Positions 56,443 to 64,000 of a stretch of 64,000 nt of DNA are shown piece after piece. A program made the position numbers and the translations under genes. The notes below the pieces were generated by a model. The model worked only from the letters and a program-made list of their open reading frames with translations, was not told where the DNA came from and searched no databases. Each line of letters begins with the position of its first letter. Within the stretch, counting starts at the first letter, position 1. Source of the stretch: Bolinopsis microptera (lineage: Eukaryota > Ctenophora > Tentaculata > Lobata > Bolinopsidae); the NCBI RefSeq assembly GCF_026151205.1, contig NC_087074.1, forward strand, positions 6,386,001-6,450,000, given 5' to 3'.

Positions 56443-56740
56443 CTAACCAATAAATAGGTCATCATCAACTTTCAGGTAAGTATTCAAGAAATTTATTACT
56501 TCCTAAGCGATGGCTCCAGGCTGCAACCAGGACAACATAATATATCAATATGGATTATGGAATGACTGCTACAAATCAGACTCACTTGGTCTTCCTAGTT
56601 TAACGGTTATATAAACTGTAACCATTCATTAAGATCTTAATCATGGCAAAGCAAAATTGCATCAAATATACAGTAACTCTATAGGGGGCCCCCCCTCTAT
56701 AATACATGCTAATAAAATAATCCCAGATACGTAGCTAATC

Positions 56741-59700
56741 TCACTGCAAACACTCAAACAGATGGAGGATATCAGTAAAATCAGGGTCGTTTAACATAAC
56801 CATATCAAACTTAGATTTGTACAAATCCAACCTGTCCTCTACTCTATCGTTTAAAAAGCCAATAGTTAAAACGTTTCTAGAGTAGTTCCTGACACACGCT
56901 GCCATCTGTATGTCCTCAATGTTGTCCCCCAGAAGAATGCTATTAACTCGGTTTATGTTAGAGTTGAAGTACTCTTTCTCCTGAGCGGCCACTTTGGATT
57001 TGTTCCCGGTGGTGATAAGTGGGGGGCGGAATTGCACGGCGGTGTTCTCGGAGTTGAATTCCAGCATGTTGGCTATCATTTTGACGTTTTTCGTTGAGAT
57101 TTCAGCGTTTGAGAGTACCTATAGGAGTGTTAGTTTAAACTTCATAATATGTTTCAATTTAAGCTCCCTGTTCGCTCATTTTAAATCGACCGTGGACCGT
57201 GACCCAGTTAATCCCATATAGGCCAATATTTTTAATTTGAAAAGGCGAGATTTGTGTGGGAGGGAAGTTTTGGTGTAACTTATATTGATAGGAAATCAAC
57301 ATAACTTGTTATCAGCAATTTGAGCACGAGGCAATTTGAGCAGGAGGTAAGTGCTGGAAAATGGAAACAAAAACACCATCACGAGTTACTGGTAGAGATA
57401 AGCAAAAGCAAAACCTTGTGATCTGGATATGTTCAGCTATCTAACCCGGGTAGGTGAGTATTATCCATTAAGTCATGGGTTATTTAATTAGATTTCTTTG
57501 ATGCTTGATATACTACCTAACATCTCGCAATTAGTACGTACAAATATTTCAACGGAATCACTTTTACTAGACTTTCTCTTTCACTTTGGACTTTCGGAAT
57601 CCAACTCGCTTATAAGCAGCGCGCATTAAAGTTTACAGATGTCACAAGAACCCCGCTATTCGTCGAGGTGCCTTCTCTTGGTATAATCGTTATTGTGATC
57701 ACATATTAGATAATTATTTAGTCAGTAAACCAGGTTAACTCTACATACTTTTACAGCTTACAGTTGTGTTCTCTCATTTCGTGGATATGCTGTTGTTCTT
57801 TGTCTCAAATTCACACCTTAAGTCATTGTAATTCGATAATATTCTTCTGTTTTCGTTTCACATATTATGAGGTCGCTCAAAGTTCAAACAGGTCATTATC
57901 GTTTAGTACATCGTAAATGTTGTCACCTTTGATGTATTGTGTACTCTCTTCTCTGTTGGTTACAGTAAGCGGTAGAGTAAGCGGTAGAGTAAGCGGTACA
58001 GTGAGCGGTTGGAGCACGATATACACTAAAAGTAAACAGGTGATAGAGAGCTCAGCAGCGGCACTAAGTGAGCGAAAGCCACATCTCTCCTCATCTCCCC
58101 CTTACATATTTACTGAGGCTGGTGTTACACTGATCAATATAACATAATATTCATGCTATGCTAAGTATGTAACTCACGATAATTACATTACCCTACACAG
58201 CTACAGTCCCTTTGTAGACTTAGAATAACATCACTTCGTCAGCAAGCAGTTTATACTTCCAGCATCGTATTTAATACTCAGTTTTGTAAAATATCAAGTA
58301 TTATTTCTTCATATTTAATAACATTCCGTGTTGATTGATAACATTAGTTTCAGTTCGCATGCAAGCAATCAGGATAGTTAAGGATCGATCAGTCCACTCT
58401 CAAAGTAAGCACAGGCTCAAATATCAGATTTTTGTTGGTTGATTAGATTGTGTCTCATTTATAACACGTTAGTTACACAACTACACGGGTGTGTATTGTA
58501 AATACAGTTAATTATCAAGTGTTTATTCAAGTGCGTTCATTCCTTCACTTTCTCTCCCTTGTACTGGTTCTTTACATGCGCATTATAATGTAAAGTAGTT
58601 TTACTGATCAGTACATTTCACAGAATATAAGGTGGTATAATTTATCATAAGTATAATATTTGCGTCATTCTTATATTATTGGCTGTTTAAACTTCCCCTC
58701 CTGCTCCTCCTGCTCCTCCGGCTCCTCCTGCTCCTCCTGTCCTCTCCTGCTCCTCCTGCCCTCCTCCCTCCTGTCTCCTCCTCCTGCTCCTCTCTCCGTC
58801 CTCCTTCCTCCTCCCTGCTCCTCCTCTGCTCCTCCTGCTCCTCCTGCCTCCTCCCTGCCTCCTGCCTCCTCCTGCTCCCCTCCTGGCTCCTCCTTCTCCC
58901 TTCTGCCCACTTCACATCCATTCGCTTTGTGTAACCACACCCAAGATAACAAGATACAAGGCTGGGTCACTCCCGGTGTTGGGATGGCCTGAGGTGCTTA
59001 TCTCATTTTCATTAACCCTAAGCCACTCTGTGCCAAGGCACTATACTAGTATACTAGCTGTAGGGGGGTTAGTCTTACGAGTCCTACGCTCTTGTGTGAC
59101 ACACCACTATTACGTAATATTTAAATGGATTACAACAAAGTGTAACTTAATAGCTTAAGTGTTATTTCTTGTTTTAATGCAGCCACGTTTAATTCTCACT
59201 TTTTCAGTCTTATAGTTTTAGATTTTATAAGAGATGTGACAATTTACACTGTACTTGTATACCATGATATAGAGTGTAATTTCCCTCAATTCTATTTCGT
59301 GTTGTTGGTGTTCTAAGTATTTTAAGTTCGGTCGTTCTTATCGTATTTACACAACATTCTACATTTGTTGCAGCTCAAGGTTTTTGGACAGCTTTGTATA
59401 GCCCCCCCCCCCCCCCCCCCCCCCTCCATCTCACATATAGGTACCAACATTCCGCACATTCAACTTACATTTATTTCTAATTCAGTTTAAATGTAATTGA
59501 TATGACTTATGAGTGATGGTGTGTAAACAAGACAATGTACAGTTTCCAGGAGGCGACATTGGTTATTCAATACAGATTACATAGGGACTTGTAAGCAAAC
59601 TGTTACATCAGCATTAAAATACTACGTAGAACCCAATATAACATATATATATAACCATACTGTATGGTTTTCTTGTTAATATAATATAACAAGAAAACCA

Positions 59701-62700
59701 TATAGTCAACATTTCGTCATACAGTGTGGGCGTAACGTTGCATTTTGGCGCCTGCCCGCTGAAAAGCGCCCCCCTGTTGGCCCCCCCTCCTCCTCTAAAG
59801 TACAGTCGTAAAATTGAACAAATTAGGTGGTTTGGTCCACACTGTGAACACTGGGTTTACAAATATCCGACATTCCAAGCACGCTCAGATACACAGATAC
59901 CTGGGGGGGAGGGGGGGGGGTATGTAAGAGTACTAAGAGTATGTCACTAGCAAAGTATAAACTATAAGGTCTTAGTTTCGGGCCACCCTGTCTATGTTGA
60001 AATGTGAACTGTGATGGTAGTACAGTAAAACCCCTCTCTACCGCGCCTCTTTATTAGACCGGGTACTGGGCTTCAATTAGCCCATGTTTGAAAGTAATTT
60101 TAAGTTCTCACATCGCATTTAGTGGTAATAATAATATGTCATATCGAGCTGTATTTCATCGCTTTACGACACAATACGTACAATGTACATACTGCATATT
60201 CAGTATATATACCAAAAGTGCGGTTGTATATTATTACAGCTGATCAACTCTCGTACTTGTGATTGCCAGGTTATTTGAGAGGCTTCAGATACTAGTCCAA
60301 TAATGGGATCATGCTAACCTCTCTTTTTCTATACCTGGCACTTTTAGTTTCCCTCGAAGAGCCCGGTATAGAGGAGGTTTGACTCTATCTGATACTATTA
60401 ACTATTAACTACTATTACAGGGAGGTATGGATGTTAAAGTGTGCCTCATGGCAGTGATGTTAGTTTCAGCAGCGGCTGCTATACAGTGTTACAACTGCAG
60501 ACTAGAGGTTTGTTATATCGCTAAGCAGGTCCAGGGATTATAATATCATATGAAGGATTTTCTAGGATAGGGGTCGTTCACATATTACGTAATCACGTTT
60601 TGGATTATTTTTAACCCCTCGCCCTCCTCCGTAATTTACACATAGCTATTGTGTCAAAATTACACTAGCGTAATCATTTGGAAACCCCTTTCCCTCGGCT
60701 GATTACGTAATATGTGAACGACCCCCAGTGTGTTCGTCTAAAAAACAAATCAATGTAATAATGAATTAATGAATCATACTCTCCCGTTACCTTCAAAACC
60801 ATAACTCCAAGGTCCCGCCAAGTACAAAAGTAACAACAGAGTACAAGATCTATGAGCTAGAGGGGGACGTTGTGAAGGAAGTGTGTAATAAGACCAAGTG
60901 TGAGGAGAAGTGTGTGACCATTAAAGATACTGGGTAAGTTATTTAGTCACGTGTGGACTTTAGTTGTGGTCACGTGTGGACTTTCACCTAACAATTGAAT
61001 CATTGACAGGTCAAGTGACAAGTGTATTTTTGTGATCGATTTTTCAGATAATCGCTTTGGCAGTCTTTCAAATAACGCTAACTGTTTTATTTCCCAAATT
61101 CATTATTAACGCTAACGCAGATTTAAGTCCTTAGCAACGCTGCCTATTTTTCTAGCAACTTAACTACATATTTGCCCAGTGCCGTGAACGAAACAGGAAC
61201 AGTTTACTACCAGACGTGTGATGGCGAGGATGCTGTTTGTAATTTCTTTGGGATCGAAGAAGAATACTGTAACAAAACAACATGTGCCGTTGACTTGTGT
61301 AACAACAACGGAGAGAGCAAGATAGCGTATACTCTGAGTCTTGTTTCCGTGGCGATTGTTTACTTGTTTTGGTGAAGGAGCAGTCAATGTTCATGTTTGT
61401 GCTTTTTCTGAACTAGCTGTTGACATGATGATTTCAATCAAAGTTTATTTTGAAGTTTACTAAATTGCTATAATGACTTTTCCCCAAAAAGCTGTATTAT
61501 AGTATAAATGTAGTTTTATAGATGTGTTTTTTAAGCTTTTAAGGCATTTTTATACAAAATTGTATGTTTTTTGCGTGATGAGTTTGACTTTAAGCAAGTA
61601 CAGTTTGAATAATTCCACTCGGCAATTTTCTTTGCAGGGATAGGTCAACGGCTTTGTGAACGATATTAAATCAATTATTTGTAATTATGTTCCTACTTAT
61701 AATCAGTACGTCTAAAGTTTTATTTGCATTATCATTGCACTAGTAATTAGTAATTAGTAATTAGTAATTAGTAATTAGTAATTAGTGCCTTCCCACTTCT
61801 ATATAAAGGCTTGATAGAATGTTTCCTTGGGTTTCAAATAAACTAACCCGCTCGATGATTTGTCCAACCCCAGCACTGAAAACCAGCAGTGGTACCTCCT
61901 CCCTTTGTAAGGACTCCACGAACACATCAAACTTGCCCCGGAGTTTAACTTTGGAAGAGTCCGCCGCGCTTGCCACCGTCTCTTTTGTCACCCCTTCCGA
62001 GATTATACAACCAGCTGAATTCGTAAACCTGGAGTTTAATTTGTTAGCCAGGGTTGTGAAACGGTGCTTTTACAACACGGCGATACTACATTATCCGTAT
62101 CGCCTTTCGCCCGTGGAATGCTTCGACATGATTCGTAGACACAGGTCTTGTGGTCAATAACACGGCTTCAATTTGAGATAAAACAGCATAATTTAGGAAT
62201 AGCGTTTAAGCAATGAAAGGCATGGCTTTTATTTATGAGAGGCCATAAAAGGATCTAATCAAATTTATGTCATAATATGACATAGCTTCAAGTAAAATCA
62301 AAATATCACAGCAATTAAACTAATTAATTAATTAACCAATTAAACTAACCACTCAGTCATCAGCCCGATCTTCTCCTCGGCGGGAATAGTAGGATCCACT
62401 TCTAGAGGGTAGAAGTGATCATAGAGAGCCCTTGTCTTGGTTCTGAACTCCTCAGACATCCCTGAGTATCTCTCCAGGGCCCCAAACGAGCTACTCATCC
62501 TCTCCTTCTCAAAACGGCAGTGGGAGATCGTGTAGTCGAAATCTGCCAGCACCTGAAACAGTGAACTGTTAACAGTTTCAGAAAGTATTGTTACAAAATA
62601 GATATGTTTTATGAAATAACATGATCGATAGTGAACAACGTAAAACCAGTGTACATGTATTTTGGTCTAACAAGATTGCAACGACGGTAGAAAATAACTA

Positions 62701-62877
62701 ATGATACGGGACCATTTAAACTATAAGTATACCTACTCAGCTATCTAACCTGAAGAGTGGAGTAGCCATCTTGTTTCATGTTGCATATCTTGTTAGTGAC
62801 ATCCTCCACATCCCTACACTTGATATTCTCACCAGACAATAACTTGCTTACTGCTCCCCGGTCCAACATATTCCAGC
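56741..62877 (-). CDS. NT5C3: Cytosolic 5'-nucleotidase III
   Basis: HAD-family pyrimidine 5'-nucleotidase that dephosphorylates CMP/UMP in the cytosol. Exons: 62750-62877, 62350-62552, 61848-62028, 56741-57118, all in phase. The first catalytic motif is VLADFDYTIS (DFDxT, nucleophile and acid/base Asp). The substrate cap follows with YDHFYPLEVDPTIPAEEK. Motif II is LLVFSAGVG and the last motif is LLGDNIEDIQMA, followed by IGFLNDRVEDRLDLYKSKFD. These match human NT5C3A as I recall it. An in-frame ATG in the first exon (MLDRGAVSKLL) gives about 293 residues, close to the human length, but an acceptor-like GATAG before it leaves room for an earlier exon. The 4.7-kb last intron holds a Ly6 gene on the other strand. 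Confidence 0.92.
57119..60426. other. NT5C3 intron, gene-free part
   Basis: Contains a four-fold AGTAAGCGGTAG repeat (57965-58008), a CTCCTGCTCCTC pyrimidine tract (58690-58915), a run of 23 C (59402-59424), a hairpin with a 16-bp stem TATGGTTTTCTTGTTA (59663-59703) and a pogo-like MITE (60023-60386). Frames on the pyrimidine tract are repeat products. I see no exon. Confidence 0.6.
60023..60386. mobile_element. Pogo-like MITE upstream of Ly6 gene
   Basis: Left end CAGTAAAACCCCTCTCTACC and reversed right end AGAGTCAAACCTCCTCTATACCGGGC are imperfect inverted repeats, as in pogo/Tigger-type elements. It has no coding capacity. It ends about 40 bp before the Ly6 ATG, so it may form part of that gene's promoter or leader. 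Confidence 0.5.
60427..61375 (+). CDS. Ly6/uPAR-family GPI-anchored protein (3 exons)
   Basis: Exons 60427-60507, 60812-60933, 61180-61375; about 132 residues. A signal peptide (MDVKVCLMAVMLVSAAAA) is followed directly by IQCYNC, the classic N-terminus of three-finger Ly6/uPAR domains. Ten or so cysteines follow, and the domain closes with CAVDLCNNNG, the family's C-x-x-x-x-C-N signature. After it comes SKIAYTLSLVSVAIVYLFW, a hydrophobic tail ending at the stop, as in GPI-anchor signals. The protein should sit on the cell surface. Introns fall after the signal peptide/CxxC and in mid-domain, as in other Ly6 genes. It is nested in an NT5C3 intron on the opposite strand. Its partner is unknown. 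Confidence 0.9.
60570..60724. mobile_element. Small MITE, CGTTCACATAT family, copy B (in Ly6 intron 1)
   Basis: Near-perfect 25-bp inverted ends, GGGGTCGTTCACATATTACG and TAATC, enclose about 105 bp. The interior shares GCTATTGTGTCAAAATTACA with copy A at 56336. Confidence 0.75.
61741..61786. repeat. AGTAATT tandem repeat
   Basis: About six copies of the 7-bp unit TAGTAAT lie in the NT5C3 intron just after the exon at 61848 in gene sense. Confidence 0.8.
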
Positions 62878-64000
62878 CTATCAAACAAACAAAAGGTTAA
62901 TCTTTTCTTTTTATTTTGGCACGCAGTTCTGTAGATTATTATCTTCCTGGAGATCCGCCCAAATTTATAGAAGAAAATATGAAAGGGTTAGATTAAATTG
63001 AGATAACGGGAAAATAATGGATATTTAATCACATTTTTATCCTGTCGACGTCATGACAAAATTTGTATAGGCTTTTTATCTTTTATCTCTAAATGAACTT
63101 ACATAATAACTAACAGCATACGAGCCACCTAAATTTACAGTCACGAGGACCACGAGGCTTTACTGAATTTTGATATGTTTGCGATATAACAAGTTATCAA
63201 ATGATAAGTGACCAACGAATAATAAGTAAAAGAATATACGGGACCGGAAAATGAACACATTTTAGGTTCCGTACAGAACAGATGGTTTACGAACAACCAG
63301 CACGAAACTTGGGTCCTCATGTGATTGTGAAAATTGAAATAAACCCCAACTAATCCATTATGTCAAATAGAAATGTTTGCAACACACAGATGTTTATTGT
63401 TTACAAGACTCTATTGTATAATGTTAGGAGGAAAGCAATTGCAAAATTTGCGTGTGTACTATTGTCGCAGACTCGCCAAATACATTTGCCGACGAAACTG
63501 CTAAATTACCGAGAATAAAGATGCATTATAATGTTAAAGAGTTTGTGCGGTACATTTGCAATTTGAACATCTAATGAAATAGTTAGTTTACACATATCGG
63601 CAATCATGTATTGGAAAGCTCCCAAGCAATTAGACATAAGTGATGAAATAACTCAGATTTGGTCATAACTAATCATCGGCACAGTAATTAGGTAGCACAA
63701 ATACTGACTGAATTTCGCTGTAAATCTTGTGAAATTGTTCAGAGTGACGTACGACATCAACGCTAACGACATTTTGATTTAAGACAGTTCATTTACGAAC
63801 AATGACAAAAGCGAAGCGGATATGGTTCACTGGAAAGTGTACAAACTGCAATTGAATTAACATGTTTATACAATTGGTAGGTACGGTTCTCAACATACAC
63901 TATTTTTAATGCTACAAATTGTCTTGGAGTTTATTGAATAGACTGATGTATACAACAGAAAGGCAGGTAATATTTCTAAGAGACTGAATGATTGACTCAA
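62878..64000. other. Upstream of NT5C3, nothing recognised
   Basis: AT-rich, no convincing exon, repeat or RNA gene. It should include the NT5C3 promoter or first intron. Confidence 0.5.

Noticed and set aside
58671-58992. Cys/Ser-rich and Glu/Gly-rich frames
   Set aside because: Both arise from the CTCCTG pyrimidine tract inside the NT5C3 intron.

Overview
This is nuclear DNA of an invertebrate animal. It has GT-AG introns, U1 snRNA genes and genes of animal families (OPA1, a Shaker-type potassium channel, a Ly6 protein, an Apple/sushi protein, a cytosolic 5'-nucleotidase), together with many minisatellites, small inverted-repeat transposons, a Copia retroelement and a LINE. I cannot place the species. 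All gene models are spliced by eye; each was required to give GT-AG junctions, matching phases and an open frame from end to end.

Layout. 1-6348: no gene found; promoter-like GTCACGTG/CRE motifs at 77-174 and 2216-2253. 6349-38796 (minus): a complete 23-exon OPA1/Mgm1 gene of about 1073 codons. Its intron 17 holds a 4.4-kb foldback transposon (8803-13173) made of inverted arrays and flanked by a 10-bp target duplication. Its 16.3-kb intron 15 (13966-30312) holds two U1 snRNA genes (minus, 14228-14387 and 20406-20564), a secreted Apple-CCP-trefoil-CCP-CCP protein (plus, 15787-19711) and a Shaker-type Kv channel (plus, 24591-29807). The Kv channel has no visible T1 domain and has two alternative first exons. 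38797-53800: OPA1 upstream region, then a minus-strand LINE split by a Copia element (41540-51355, target duplication AACAG), which in turn contains a 4-kb GTCC-repeat transposon filled with GGA repeats (46744-50763). 53800-56740: small repeats. 56741-62877 (minus): NT5C3 5'-nucleotidase, whose large intron holds a Ly6/uPAR gene (plus, 60427-61375) and MITEs.

The most unusual signal is that tandem duplications repeatedly straddle splice sites. About 24 extra copies of a 52-bp unit carry the end of the OPA1 P-loop exon plus its 5' splice site. Six copies of a 54-bp in-frame unit carry the end of the Kv S5 exon plus its 5' splice site. A 38-bp duplication repeats the donor of OPA1 exon 10, and the 3' splice site of the second CCP exon is present three times. 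In each case the extra copies lie on the intron side of the site that keeps the frame open. Three of the four would add a premature stop if the extra sites were used; the Kv array would instead add 18 or 36 hydrophobic residues. Two further minisatellites start within about 15 nt of a splice site.
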